Of a stretch of 64,000 nt of DNA, positions 1 through 8,760 are shown one piece after another. Each line of letters starts with the position of its first letter. The stretch's first letter is position 1. The translations under genes and the position numbers were made by a program. The notes beneath the pieces are model-generated. The model saw only the letters and a list, made by a program, of their open reading frames with translations. It did not search any database and was not told where the DNA came from. The DNA is from an uncultured Candidatus Actinomarina sp. (lineage in GTDB: Bacteria > Actinomycetota > Acidimicrobiia > Actinomarinales > Actinomarinaceae), in NCBI GenBank assembly GCA_902596545.1, contig CACJUH010000002.1, forward strand, positions 62,001-126,000, read 5' to 3'.

Positions 1-1
1 G

Positions 2-880
2 TCAATATATCTATTGACAGTTGCAACTTCTTTTTATCTTATATCAAATCTTGGATATCCAATATTTCTCGCACTAGTTTTGTGTACAACAAGTGTAGAT
101 ATAGTTATTACAATTTTACGAAGCGACGACACAATTAAGACAGCTTATGGGCAGACTTTATTTATGGTTGCATTGCTTGCTGATATACTCACTCTCTTAG
201 CAGCTACAGTTTATGCATCCTTTATAAGAGCTGGAGGCCTTTCTATTTCAAACTTAAATGTGGTCCTATATTTTGTAGTTGTTATTTTAATTCTAAGAAT
301 TATAAGAAGAGTTGCTTGGTGGAATCCTCAACTATTTTCTAGAATGTTTGACGGTAACGATCCTGATGAACTTGGAATAAGAAGCTCACTAGCTCTTATG
401 TTAACTTTAGTTGGGGTTTCAGTAATTTTTGATATTGAACCAATTCTTGGAGCTTTTCTTGCTGGTACTATATTTGCGTTCATTTTTTCTAACCGAGGTA
501 CATTAGAAAGTAGTTTGAAGGGATTTTCTTATGGATTTCTCATACCAATATTTTTTATCAATATTGGTCTGAATTATGATATTAGCGTATTTTCAAACAC
601 TCAATTTTTTGTAGATGTAGGATATCTTTTTTTAATAGCTGTAGGTGTGAAATTCTTACCATCAGTATTATTAATATTTTCAAAAATCAAATTTAGAGAT
701 ATTATTGCTGGTGGTTTTTTACTTTCAGCAAGATTTAGCTTAATTATTGCAATGGCAGAAATAGGAGTACATTTAGATTTAATATCAGTTGAGCTAGAGC
801 AGCAGATAATTCTTTTAGCTGTAATTACTGCTACTTTCTCACCAATACTATTTAGAATTTTTAGAAGTAAAGCTAATTAA
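2..880 (+). CDS. Cation/proton antiporter, CPA2 family (5'-truncated by window edge)
   Basis: This is the C-terminal part of a membrane antiporter that probably exchanges Na+ or K+ for protons across the cytoplasmic membrane. The frame is open to the first base, so the true start lies outside the window. About 290 residues remain of a usual 380-400. The product is a run of hydrophobic helices with the CPA2-type stretch around 'DIEPILGAFLAGTIF' and later 'FFINIGLNYDIS', where KefB/GerN-type exchangers have 'PIFFVxxGL'. The stop codon overlaps the next ATG as TAATG, so the two genes are probably cotranscribed. Ion specificity cannot be read from the sequence; no regulatory TrkA-N domain follows. 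Confidence 0.8.
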   Translation, partial: SIYLLTVATSFYLISNLGYPIFLALVLCTTSVDIVITILRSDDTIKTAYGQTLFMVALLADILTLLAATVYASFIRAGGLSISNLNVVLYFVVVILILRIIRRVAWWNPQLFSRMFDGNDPDELGIRSSLALMLTLVGVSVIFDIEPILGAFLAGTIFAFIFSNRGTLESSLKGFSYGFLIPIFFINIGLNYDISVFSNTQFFVDVGYLFLIAVGVKFLPSVLLIFSKIKFRDIIAGGFLLSARFSLIIAMAEIGVHLDLISVELEQQIILLAVITATFSPILFRIFRSKAN

Positions 881-1782
881 TGAATTTCAAAATTTCTTTA
901 TTTTTTAAGGGAATGTTAATGGGTATAGCAGAGATAATACCTGGTGTTTCTGGTGGTACATTAGCTTTTATAACAGGTATCTATCAAGAACTCATCAACT
1001 CAATAAAATCAATAAATATTGAATCAATTAGGGTTTTGACTAAATTTCAGTTTAAAAAATTTTGGACAAATATAAATGGAAGTTTTCTATTAACTTTATT
1101 AATTGGAATGATTACATCAATATTGTTGCTATCAAGATTAATTACATTTCTTTTAAATAATTACAATTTTCAAATATGGGGATTCTTTTTTGGTCTAATA
1201 ATTTCATCTGCATTTCTCATTTCAAAAAGTATAAGTGATTTTAATTTTCAAAATTATTGTTGGTTGTTTCTAGGACTAGTTGTTTCGGGCTATATTTCCT
1301 TAGTAGCACCATCATCAAGTCCAAACTCAAGTTTTTTTATTTTCTTATCTGGTGCAGTTGCTATTTCAGCAATGATTTTGCCAGGGATTAGTGGTTCTTT
1401 TATTCTTGTTTTTTTGTCAAAATATGAGTTTATATTAAACGCACTTAATAGTTTTGACATAAATATATTGAGTGTATTTATTTTTGGTTGTATTTTTGGA
1501 TTGATAACGTTTAGTAGATTGTTGTCGTATTTATTTAAAAATTTCAATGATATTGTTATAAGCACACTTATAGGATTTTTATTAGGATCGTTAATTAAAA
1601 TATGGCCATTTTATGAAGTTGTTGAGTATGATTTAAACAACAATCCTATCTATACAACCCCTGTGTTTCCTACAACAGAATTGTTATCAGAGATTGTTTA
1701 CTTTACTCTCTTTTCATTAATTGGAATTTTTATGATGTGGGTTTTAGAAAAGAAGTTTATAGGAATTAGTAAATCTAATTAA
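880..1782 (+). CDS. DUF368 membrane protein, polyprenyl-phosphate transporter (PopT-like)
   Basis: The 300-residue protein is almost entirely hydrophobic, with about eight membrane segments. Near its N-terminus it carries the DUF368 signature 'AEIIPGVSGGTLAFITGIY', and a second glycine-proline motif 'ILPGISGSF' lies at about residue 167, suggesting an internal repeat. DUF368 proteins are known undecaprenyl-phosphate translocases (PopT), which return the lipid carrier of cell-wall synthesis to the cytoplasmic face. The ATG overlaps the stop of the preceding antiporter gene. Ion-coupled transport next to a proton antiporter is plausible, but the link is inference. Length matches the family. Confidence 0.85.
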   Translation: MNFKISLFFKGMLMGIAEIIPGVSGGTLAFITGIYQELINSIKSINIESIRVLTKFQFKKFWTNINGSFLLTLLIGMITSILLLSRLITFLLNNYNFQIWGFFFGLIISSAFLISKSISDFNFQNYCWLFLGLVVSGYISLVAPSSSPNSSFFIFLSGAVAISAMILPGISGSFILVFLSKYEFILNALNSFDINILSVFIFGCIFGLITFSRLLSYLFKNFNDIVISTLIGFLLGSLIKIWPFYEVVEYDLNNNPIYTTPVFPTTELLSEIVYFTLFSLIGIFMMWVLEKKFIGISKSN

Positions 1783-1799
1783 GCTAGTAAAATAGAAGT

Positions 1800-1937
1800 A
1801 TGAGATTAGGATTACCAGAATTATTAATTATTTTGTCGATATTGTTATTGCTGTTTGGAGCTAAAAGACTTCCTGGGCTTGCAAAATCACTCGGTAAATC
1901 AACAAAAGAATTCAAATCTGCACTTGAAGAAGAATAA
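1800..1937 (+). CDS. tatA: Sec-independent translocase subunit TatA (45 aa)
   Basis: This short frame encodes 45 residues beginning MRLGLPELLIIL. A single membrane helix (about residues 4-20) is followed by the conserved FGAKRLPGLAKSLGKS hinge and amphipathic helix, then an acidic ALEEE tail. That is the full TatA pattern: an N-terminal helix, the 'FG' turn, then an amphipathic segment. It is among the shortest TatA proteins, having lost the usual variable C-terminal tail. TatA oligomers form the pore for folded, often cofactor-bearing, secreted proteins. Its end overlaps the likely start of the cytochrome c gene by 14 bases. No tatB or tatC lies in the window. Confidence 0.9.
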   Translation: MRLGLPELLIILSILLLLFGAKRLPGLAKSLGKSTKEFKSALEEE

Positions 1938-2232
1938 AGCATTACTAGCTAAATTAATCATATTTTCTTTGGCTTTTGCTGCATGTGGAAGTGAAACTGT
2001 CACAGAATTATCAACTGGAGAAGAAGTTTATGAAGCAAGATGCTCTGCTTGTCATGGTGCAGATCTCGAGGGTAGAGTAGGCCCTGCGTTAGATGCTGAT
2101 AGTTCATCTGCTAGCATGCCAGATTCATATTGGGTACAAACAATTACGATGGGCAAAGGGTCAATGCCAGCACAAAGATTAACAGATAATGAGGTTCAAT
2201 TAGTTATTGATTATATAAAATCTAAGTGGTAA
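1924..2232 (+). CDS. Monoheme cytochrome c, lipoprotein
   Basis: From a TTG at 1924 this frame encodes 102 residues: a basic start (MKKNKALLAK), a hydrophobic segment, the lipobox LAFAAC, then a class I cytochrome c with heme motif CSACH and a distal Met in 'GSMPAQRL'. The frame is open further upstream, but those residues are only the shadow of tatA, and the TTG gives a textbook lipoprotein signal peptide; I therefore choose it. The protein should be lipid-anchored on the outer face of the membrane and carry electrons to a terminal oxidase. The last 11 bases overlap the convergent malQ gene. Confidence 0.85.
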   Translation: MKKNKALLAKLIIFSLAFAACGSETVTELSTGEEVYEARCSACHGADLEGRVGPALDADSSSASMPDSYWVQTITMGKGSMPAQRLTDNEVQLVIDYIKSKW

Positions 2233-3706
2233 CTCTCTCACAAGCTTGATTCAATAACTTTAATTTTTCTAATGGCTCTGATAACTGATCTAAGTCTTCT
2301 ATTCTCCATTTCCAGTTACCTTTTTGAGTACCAGGTAAATTGAATCTACCTTCAGCACCTAATTCAAGTAAGTCCTGTATTGTTGTAATTGCTACTTTAC
2401 AAGGAGACTCCCAAGTCATTGATATAAAATTCCAAACATCAGATTCAAATTTATTGTTTAATTCTTTTTTATATTGATTGAAAAATTTAATCTGCTCACC
2501 ACTAGTTTCATCAAACCATTGACGTATTGTTGGACTATCATGAGTACCTGTATAAGCTACAACACTTTCACTCCAATTTTTAGGGTTTATTTCATCATGA
2601 TCTTTTTTATCAGGTATTCTTTGTTGCAATACCTTCATACCTGGAATTCCATATTTTTCTAATATTTGAGCAGTTGTATCTAGTACAACTCCTAGATCTT
2701 CAGCTAATAATTTATCGAAATTAACTTTGTTTGAAATTTTTTCAAAAAATGTTTCCCACGGTCCATCTCTCCAATGACCGTCTAAAGCTGGTTTTCCAAA
2801 AGGTATTGCCCAAAATTTGAAAAAACCAATAAAATGATCAATTCTTAAATAGTCAAAATTTTTTAAATTTTCATTTAATTTTTCTATCCAGTATGAGTAA
2901 TCAGTTTCATTGTGATTGTTCCAATCGTATAATGCTGTATTCCATATTTGACCTTCCACTGTAAAATCATCAGGCACTGCACCAGAGACATATCCCATTT
3001 GATTATTCTCATCAAGATCGAATAAATCTTTATTCAACCAAACATCTGCAGAATTATGGTTAACATATATTGGAATATCTCCAAGTATGGAAACATTATT
3101 TAAATTTGCATAATTTTTTAGTTTTTTCCATTGAGAATTAAATTCATATTGTAAAAAAACATTTTTTGCAAAAGTATCTTTAAATTTTTCTATAACTTTT
3201 TGGAAAGTATCTTCAGAATAATTTAAATAATCTTTATCCCATTCAACCCAGTTATTACCGTGCACTTCACTTAATGTCACAAAAGTGAGGTGTTTTTTAA
3301 TTAGCTCATTTTTGTTTAAAAAATCAGAATAAATTGAATCATTTAAATCAATTCTTTTTGATACAGATTGAAATAGTGATTGTTTATATGAGTAAACTTT
3401 TTTAAATTCAACTTCATAAGTCGACAACTCTTTCAAATTATTCAAATTATCTTTATCAAACATATTGTTTTCTATATCATTTATGGAAATCAAATATGGA
3501 TTTCCCAGTATTGATGATTTACTCGAGTAAGGCGAGTACTCAACCTCATCAGTTATACCTAAAGGTAAAACTTGCCAGATTTTAGTTTTTGAAGATTTTA
3601 GTAAATCAACAAAATTAAAACTATTTAAACCTAAGTCTCCTATGCCATATTCTCCAGGCAGAGAAGATGGATGGAGAATTAACCCACTACTTTTTTTTAT
3701 ATCCAT
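2222..3706 (-). CDS. malQ: 4-alpha-glucanotransferase (amylomaltase, GH77)
   Basis: The 494-residue protein has the GH77 start 'SSGLILHPSSLPGEYGIGDLG', the nucleophile region 'YLRIDHFIGFFKFW', the acid/base Glu in 'LLAEDLGVV', and the transition-state Asp in 'TGTHDSPTIRQW'. Amylomaltase transfers glucan segments between maltodextrins, releasing glucose and making longer chains for phosphorylase or GH13 enzymes. It lies divergently from a GH13 gene, with 49 bases between start codons, and upstream of malEFG, so it belongs to a maltodextrin-use locus. Length and all catalytic residues are normal. Confidence 0.95.
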   Translation of the reverse strand: MDIKKSSGLILHPSSLPGEYGIGDLGLNSFNFVDLLKSSKTKIWQVLPLGITDEVEYSPYSSKSSILGNPYLISINDIENNMFDKDNLNNLKELSTYEVEFKKVYSYKQSLFQSVSKRIDLNDSIYSDFLNKNELIKKHLTFVTLSEVHGNNWVEWDKDYLNYSEDTFQKVIEKFKDTFAKNVFLQYEFNSQWKKLKNYANLNNVSILGDIPIYVNHNSADVWLNKDLFDLDENNQMGYVSGAVPDDFTVEGQIWNTALYDWNNHNETDYSYWIEKLNENLKNFDYLRIDHFIGFFKFWAIPFGKPALDGHWRDGPWETFFEKISNKVNFDKLLAEDLGVVLDTTAQILEKYGIPGMKVLQQRIPDKKDHDEINPKNWSESVVAYTGTHDSPTIRQWFDETSGEQIKFFNQYKKELNNKFESDVWNFISMTWESPCKVAITTIQDLLELGAEGRFNLPGTQKGNWKWRIEDLDQLSEPLEKLKLLNQACERVTT

Positions 3707-3725
3707 TACTCTTCAAAATAGAGTA
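3707..3725. promoter_or_regulatory. Inverted repeat between divergent malQ and GH13 genes
   Basis: The arms TACTCT and AGAGTA are separated by seven bases and sit immediately upstream of the malQ start codon, in the short divergent intergenic region. The position suits an operator for a sugar-responsive repressor, but the arms are short and no regulator gene is present in the window. Confidence 0.35.
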
Positions 3726-3731
3726 TATAAT
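3726..3731 (+). promoter_or_regulatory. Candidate -10 box of the GH13 gene
   Basis: A perfect TATAAT lies 25 bases upstream of the GH13 ATG, directly abutting the inverted repeat at 3707-3725. No convincing -35 box was found, and AT-rich DNA makes chance matches common. Confidence 0.4.
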
Positions 3732-3755
3732 AAATTTTTAGGTTATTAATTATTT

Positions 3756-5687
3756 ATGGTTGAAGAACACAGTCCGGAGTTTATAGACGCAGGAGAGCGT
3801 CAAAAAATTGATTTTTTTGAAGGTGACGTTCATCTAGGTTATTATGATTTTAGATTTGATTTTAATGACAAAAAACATTTTTCTATTTCTCAAGACGGAA
3901 CAGGCAGATTTAGAGTACATACTGAAAAAAATATCTCTAAATTGTGGCTTTTGCTTGAAGATGAAGATTTTAGACCTGTCGAATTAAGAAAATATGCTGA
4001 AACTGACAGGTTTGTGTTTTGGGGAGTACAAGTTGAATTTAGAGCAAACGTAGCTAAATTTAGTTTTGCTGCAACCACTGAAGACAATTTAAATTTATAT
4101 TTAGGCACAAGCGGCATAGCAAACTTCATATCACCATCTGAAAAGTGGATTTATGATTCTTCTATTTATCAAAGACATAGTATTCCAGACTGGGTATACG
4201 GTTCAGTAATGTATCAGGTCTTTCCAGAAAGATTTGCTAACGGAAGATCAGAAATAAACCCAGAAAATACAGTTGAATGGGGCAGTGTTCCGACAAGGCT
4301 AGATTTCCAAGGAGGGGATCTTTATGGTGTAATTGATAAATTAGATCATATAGAGAGCTTGGGTGTAAATATTTTATATCTGAACCCAATTTTTTTATCC
4401 GGTAGTACCCATAAATATGATTCTTGGGACCACTTTAAAGTTGATCCAACACTAGGTGGAGATGATGGTTTAAGAGATTTAATATCAAATTGTCATGATA
4501 GAAATATTAAAGTTATCCTAGACTGTTCTCTGAATCACGTACACCCAAGACACTTCGCATTTCAAGATATAGTTAAAAATGGAGAAAATTCAGAATATAA
4601 AAACTGGTTTACTATTTTTGATTATCCTGTTCGATTGATACACCGACCTCATCTTTATGCAAATACATACAAAGTGGGATGGGACGGTAATGAAGAAGAA
4701 TACAAAAGATATCTTGAAAAGACTTTTGATGAGACAAAAGTACCTGTAGAAGTTAGAGATGATGATGGTCCAATTGTTGAACCATCATATAAAGCATGGT
4801 GGGGCGTACCTGATATGCCAAAAGTAAATTTTGAGAGTAAAGAAGCCAGACAGTGGGCTCTTGATGTTACAAAACATTGGATAGAAAATTTTGATATAGA
4901 CGGCTGGAGAATGGATGTCGCTAAGGAATTAGATTTCTCTTTTTGGAAAGAATTTAGAGATATTGCTCATAAAGCTAATAAAGATACATTATTAATCTCA
5001 GAAATATTCGGTGACACTTCACAATGGCTCCAAGGTGATAGGTTCGATGGGACAATGAATTACTCATTCAGAGAGGCTATGACGGATTATTTTGCTACTA
5101 AGAGAATTAACAACAAAGAGTTTGCGGATTCACTGGCAAATCTGTATTCTATGTACTCTTTTGAGGCACTGTCATCTTGTCAAAATCTTTTAAGCTCCCA
5201 TGATGTTAAAAGATTTCTAAATAGATGTGGCAATGAGGAAGATGGGATTTTAGGTGCTATATTTTTACAAGCTACTTTCCCAGGAATTGCAGGTATCTAT
5301 TATGGAGATGAAATTGGACTTGGTGGTGCCGATGATCCTTTCAATAGAGAACCTTTCCCGTGGCACAGTGAGGAATCTTGGAATTCTACAATTTTAGACT
5401 ACACAAAAAAACTTATGAACATAAAAAAATCAAGTTCCATATTCAAATATGGCAGATTCGAACTTTTAGATGATAATGAACAGTTTGTTGCATTTAGAAG
5501 AATATTGAAAGATGAATCTATGCTGTGCATTATCAACAGATCAAAGTCTAATGATGACTTTAATATTATTTCTAACGCACACAGTGTAAATGTAATTCAT
5601 GGTGATTGTGCAGCTAATCTTGATCAAGGAATGATTCGAATAACAAATAATGACGGTAATATTGGGATTATTCTTCATGAACAATAG
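3756..5687 (+). CDS. GH13 alpha-glucosidase/cyclomaltodextrinase-like enzyme
   Basis: The 643-residue enzyme has an N-terminal beta-sandwich-like region (about 1-130) followed by a GH13 barrel. All four signature regions are visible: 'DCSLNH' (256-261), 'DGWRMDVA' with nucleophile Asp387, 'ISEIFGD' with acid/base Glu416, and 'SSHD' with Asp483. The layout and length resemble neopullulanase, cyclomaltodextrinase or maltogenic amylase. No signal peptide is seen, so it should hydrolyse imported maltodextrins in the cytoplasm. It lies between malQ (divergent) and malEFG (same strand). Exact substrate cannot be decided from sequence alone. Confidence 0.9.
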   Translation: MVEEHSPEFIDAGERQKIDFFEGDVHLGYYDFRFDFNDKKHFSISQDGTGRFRVHTEKNISKLWLLLEDEDFRPVELRKYAETDRFVFWGVQVEFRANVAKFSFAATTEDNLNLYLGTSGIANFISPSEKWIYDSSIYQRHSIPDWVYGSVMYQVFPERFANGRSEINPENTVEWGSVPTRLDFQGGDLYGVIDKLDHIESLGVNILYLNPIFLSGSTHKYDSWDHFKVDPTLGGDDGLRDLISNCHDRNIKVILDCSLNHVHPRHFAFQDIVKNGENSEYKNWFTIFDYPVRLIHRPHLYANTYKVGWDGNEEEYKRYLEKTFDETKVPVEVRDDDGPIVEPSYKAWWGVPDMPKVNFESKEARQWALDVTKHWIENFDIDGWRMDVAKELDFSFWKEFRDIAHKANKDTLLISEIFGDTSQWLQGDRFDGTMNYSFREAMTDYFATKRINNKEFADSLANLYSMYSFEALSSCQNLLSSHDVKRFLNRCGNEEDGILGAIFLQATFPGIAGIYYGDEIGLGGADDPFNREPFPWHSEESWNSTILDYTKKLMNIKKSSSIFKYGRFELLDDNEQFVAFRRILKDESMLCIINRSKSNDDFNIISNAHSVNVIHGDCAANLDQGMIRITNNDGNIGIILHEQ

Positions 5688-5715
5688 TTATGTTCGCTTG
5701 TGAAATCTTTTTTTC

Positions 5716-5743
5716 ATTTAATTAGAAATTTATCTAATTAAAT
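5716..5743. promoter_or_regulatory. Perfect 11-bp inverted repeat upstream of malE
   Basis: The arms ATTTAATTAGA and TCTAATTAAAT are perfectly complementary, with a 6-base spacer. The repeat sits between the GH13 stop and malE. No T-run follows, so an operator is at least as likely as a terminator. It does not match the smaller repeat upstream of malQ. Confidence 0.4.
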
Positions 5744-5776
5744 ATTATATTTAGCCTGACATTCTTTATTGAGTGA

Positions 5777-5788
5777 ATATACGTATAT
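5777..5788. promoter_or_regulatory. 12-bp palindrome just upstream of the malE ribosome-binding site
   Basis: ATATACGTATAT is a perfect palindrome centred on CG, located 15 bases before the malE ATG and overlapping the likely 5' leader. LacI-type operators are often CG-centred palindromes, so this could be the maltose operator. That assignment is inference. Confidence 0.35.
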
Positions 5789-5802
5789 ACGAAAGGGAGT
5801 AT

Positions 5803-7107
5803 ATGAAAACTAATAAACTACGATTTATCGTATTTTTATTAATGCTTTCTATGGTCGCTGTTGCTTGTGGAGGTGGAACTGCTGAAGAAGCAGAGGAAGC
5901 ACCTGCTACAACCGAAGCGCCTCAAGAAACATTAGCTGCTCCTGCAACCACAGCTCCACCACCGGAAGTAATTGTTGTGTGGGCTGAAGAAAAAGTCGCC
6001 GTAGCTTTGGAACCATTAGTTGGTGCTTATGAAGCAGCAGCTGGAGTGGACGTAGAAGTTGTTGTGTATGACTTTGGTGCTATTAGAACAGACGTTCAAA
6101 CAGCCGGTCCGGCTGGAGAAGGTCCTGATGTATTTCTAGGAGCGCATGACTGGGTTGGAGAATTAGCAGCGAACGGAGTTTTAGCACCTGTAAATATTGG
6201 TTCTATTGCTTCTGACCTTTTTGATGTAGGTATTGCAGGCTTTAGTTATGGTGGTATGACTTACGGAGTACCTTATGCAACTGAAGCAATAGCAATGTAC
6301 TACAACGCTGATTTAGTAGATGGAGTCCCTGCTTCCTGGGATGATGTCAAAGCTGCTTGTGAAGCTGCTGGCACAGAACTATGTGTAGGCGCACCAGGTG
6401 GTGGTGGTGGAGCAGATGCTTACCACAACCATCCATTCGTAGCATCAGCAGGCGGATACGTCTTTAAAGTTGAAGGCGGATTCGACCCTAATGACGTTGG
6501 TCTAGATAATGAAGGTGCCTTAGCATCTGCAGAGTATCTTGATACATTAGTAAAAGAAGGTGTTGTTGCATCAACTGATTATGGTGGCTCTATGTCAGCA
6601 TTCCAAGAAGGTAGGTCATTGTTCTGGATGACTGGCCCATGGGCAAGAAATGATGCAAGTGCTGTTAATTACGGTGTAGGATTAATTCCTGCATTTGGTG
6701 ATAGTCCTGCAACTCCATTCGTTGGAGTAAGAGGTGCAATGGTATCCTCATTCAGCGAAAAGAGATTGTTAGCAGAAAGCTTTATACTAGATTTCTTTGT
6801 AACTGTAGAAGTTCAAGAAGCAATGTATAATTCTGATCCTCGTTTACCAGCAACAAAATCATTATTTGCAATTGTTGAAGCTGCAGATCCAATCGCAGCG
6901 CAATTTGCAGCTAGTGCAGCAAATGGTATTCCAATGCCAAATATTCCAGAAATGGGAAGTGTATGGGGTCCATTTGGTGATGCATTATTAATCATTAGAG
7001 ACCAAGCTTATGGTACTAATGAAGAAACAGGAGTAACAGTTAATTCCGCTTCAGATGCTATGAAATTAGCAGCTGAACAAGTAAGAACTGCTATTGCTGG
7101 AGGATAA
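5803..7107 (+). CDS. malE: Maltodextrin ABC transporter substrate-binding lipoprotein
   Basis: The start is the ATG at 5803, preceded by GGGAG; the frame is open slightly further upstream, but those residues lack a signal. The 434-residue protein has a lipoprotein signal (MKTNKLRF..., lipobox VAVAC), an Ala/Thr/Pro/Glu-rich tether (about 22-55), then a family 1 extracellular solute-binding fold with 'GEGPDVFLGAHDWVGELAANGVL' spread over its first lobe. It captures maltodextrins outside the membrane and passes them to MalFG. Its base composition is noticeably richer in GC and Ala/Gly codons than its neighbours, as expected for a highly expressed protein. A strong terminator separates it from malF. 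Confidence 0.9.
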   Translation: MKTNKLRFIVFLLMLSMVAVACGGGTAEEAEEAPATTEAPQETLAAPATTAPPPEVIVVWAEEKVAVALEPLVGAYEAAAGVDVEVVVYDFGAIRTDVQTAGPAGEGPDVFLGAHDWVGELAANGVLAPVNIGSIASDLFDVGIAGFSYGGMTYGVPYATEAIAMYYNADLVDGVPASWDDVKAACEAAGTELCVGAPGGGGGADAYHNHPFVASAGGYVFKVEGGFDPNDVGLDNEGALASAEYLDTLVKEGVVASTDYGGSMSAFQEGRSLFWMTGPWARNDASAVNYGVGLIPAFGDSPATPFVGVRGAMVSSFSEKRLLAESFILDFFVTVEVQEAMYNSDPRLPATKSLFAIVEAADPIAAQFAASAANGIPMPNIPEMGSVWGPFGDALLIIRDQAYGTNEETGVTVNSASDAMKLAAEQVRTAIAGG

Positions 7108-7125
7108 AAAGATAATATCTTTTAT

Positions 7126-7159
7126 AATTGGGGCTCAATATGAGCCCCAATTTTTTTTT
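7126..7159 (+). terminator. Rho-independent terminator between malE and malF
   Basis: A 12-bp perfect stem (left arm 7126-7137, right arm 7141-7152, core GGGGCTC/GAGCCCC) with a 3-base loop runs straight into a T tract ending at 7159. It starts 18 bases after the malE stop and ends 14 bases before the malF ATG, so it probably attenuates transcription into the permeases and sets the binding-protein excess. Confidence 0.9.
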
Positions 7160-7173
7160 ACTAAACTAATATT

Positions 7174-8760
7174 ATGAAAACTTCAACAATCTTTAGATAC
7201 ATATTACTTGCAGTATTTAATGCTGGAGTTTTTTATGCGATACCATTATCAATAGCATTTGAAGCTTGGTTTTTATTAAGTTTAATTATTCTTAATGCTT
7301 TTTTAGTCAATATTGTTTATCTAACTGACAGATTTAAACCAATGAAATGGATTCTTCCAGGTATGATTTTTATGATTTCTTTTGTTGTTTTCCCTGCAAT
7401 TTACAATACTTATGTATCTTTTACTAATTGGTCTACTGGTCATATCCTTAACAAAACACAGGCTATAAAAGTTTTGGAGGATAGAACTTTCACACCTGAA
7501 GATCAAAAAGATATACTATTTGATTTATATGTTCTTCAAGATCAAAATTTACAGTTTTATTTCTTCGCAGATTTAGATGAAAATAATATGTTTTTTGGCA
7601 AAGCTGTTACTGATGAAGATATTATTACTGCCAGTTTTGCAACTCATGAACCTTCTTTGAAAAAAAATGGCGAACTTAGTATACCCGATGGTTTTTATTT
7701 ACTTTCTGGCAAAGAACAAATTGCAAATGCCGATGCTCTTCAGGATTTATCACTAGTTATTGACTCAAAAACGAGGGCAAAATTATTTAAAATTTCGGTA
7801 TTTGGTGCATCAACCGGGAGCTTATCTTCAACCTCACAACTTTATACATATGACAGCACTAATGATGCCTTGATAAATAATTCTACAAATACTATATGTC
7901 CAGCGGTTGATGATAACTTTGAATGTAATGGAAAAGAAATTGATCCTGGTTGGCGGATATATGTTGGTTCTGAAAATTATGAAAATTTATTTTCAAATCA
8001 ACGTATAAGAGGCCCTCTTAATATTGTTACAAAGTGGACATTTCAGTTTGCAATCCTAACAGTCATATTTTCTTTTTTTGTTGGGTTACTTCTTTCTATG
8101 ATACTTAACAAAGACAATTTGAAGTTTCAACGAATATATCGTTCACTTTTTATACTTCCGTATGCAATTCCAGCATTTGTATCTGTTTTAGTTTGGAAAG
8201 GACTATTGAATCCAGATTATGGTGTAATTAATAATTGGTTTGCGCCGATTTATGAAATTCTAGAAATTGAACCTATTAAATGGCTTAAAACTAAAGAAAG
8301 TGCTCGTGCAGCAGTTTTATTGGTAAATACTTGGCTTGGTTTTCCATATATGTTCCTAATTACAACAGGTGCTTTACAATCTATTCCAAAAGAGTTGATT
8401 GAAGCTGCAAAGGTTGATGGTGCATCTGGAATACAATCTTTTTGGAGGATTACATTTCCGTTATTAATGGTATCTATATCACCACTACTAATAGGTTCAT
8501 TTGCATTCAATTTTAACAATTTCACTTTGATTTTCTTATTATCTGGAGGAGGTCCGCCAGTTATTGGTAGCGAGGTTGCTGTTGGATGGACTGATATACT
8601 GATTTCCTTTACATATAAACTGGCAATATCTGGAGGTAGAGGAAATATGTTTGGATTAGCTTCTACTGTTACGATTGTTGTTTTTGGTATTGTATTATTA
8701 ATTTCTGCACTTTCATTTAGGTACACTAAACGTCTAGAGAGAATATATGGAAATATCTAA
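7174..8760 (+). CDS. malF: Maltodextrin ABC transporter permease MalF
   Basis: The 528-residue protein has two to three N-terminal membrane helices, a large periplasmic-type insert (about residues 85-275) as in MalF proteins, then the binding-protein-dependent permease domain. The EAA loop that contacts the ATPase reads 'EAAKVDGASGIQSFWRITFPLL' in two adjoining parts (EAAKVDGASG, then FWRITFPLL) at about 410. It forms the sugar channel with MalG. The gene overlaps malG by 14 bases. No MalK ATPase is nearby, so a shared ATPase encoded elsewhere is expected. Confidence 0.93.
   Translation: MKTSTIFRYILLAVFNAGVFYAIPLSIAFEAWFLLSLIILNAFLVNIVYLTDRFKPMKWILPGMIFMISFVVFPAIYNTYVSFTNWSTGHILNKTQAIKVLEDRTFTPEDQKDILFDLYVLQDQNLQFYFFADLDENNMFFGKAVTDEDIITASFATHEPSLKKNGELSIPDGFYLLSGKEQIANADALQDLSLVIDSKTRAKLFKISVFGASTGSLSSTSQLYTYDSTNDALINNSTNTICPAVDDNFECNGKEIDPGWRIYVGSENYENLFSNQRIRGPLNIVTKWTFQFAILTVIFSFFVGLLLSMILNKDNLKFQRIYRSLFILPYAIPAFVSVLVWKGLLNPDYGVINNWFAPIYEILEIEPIKWLKTKESARAAVLLVNTWLGFPYMFLITTGALQSIPKELIEAAKVDGASGIQSFWRITFPLLMVSISPLLIGSFAFNFNNFTLIFLLSGGGPPVIGSEVAVGWTDILISFTYKLAISGGRGNMFGLASTVTIVVFGIVLLISALSFRYTKRLERIYGNI

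Noticed and set aside
1855-1923. Longer N-terminus of the cytochrome c gene
   Set aside because: These residues come from reading tatA in another frame; the TTG at 1924 gives a proper lipoprotein signal peptide.
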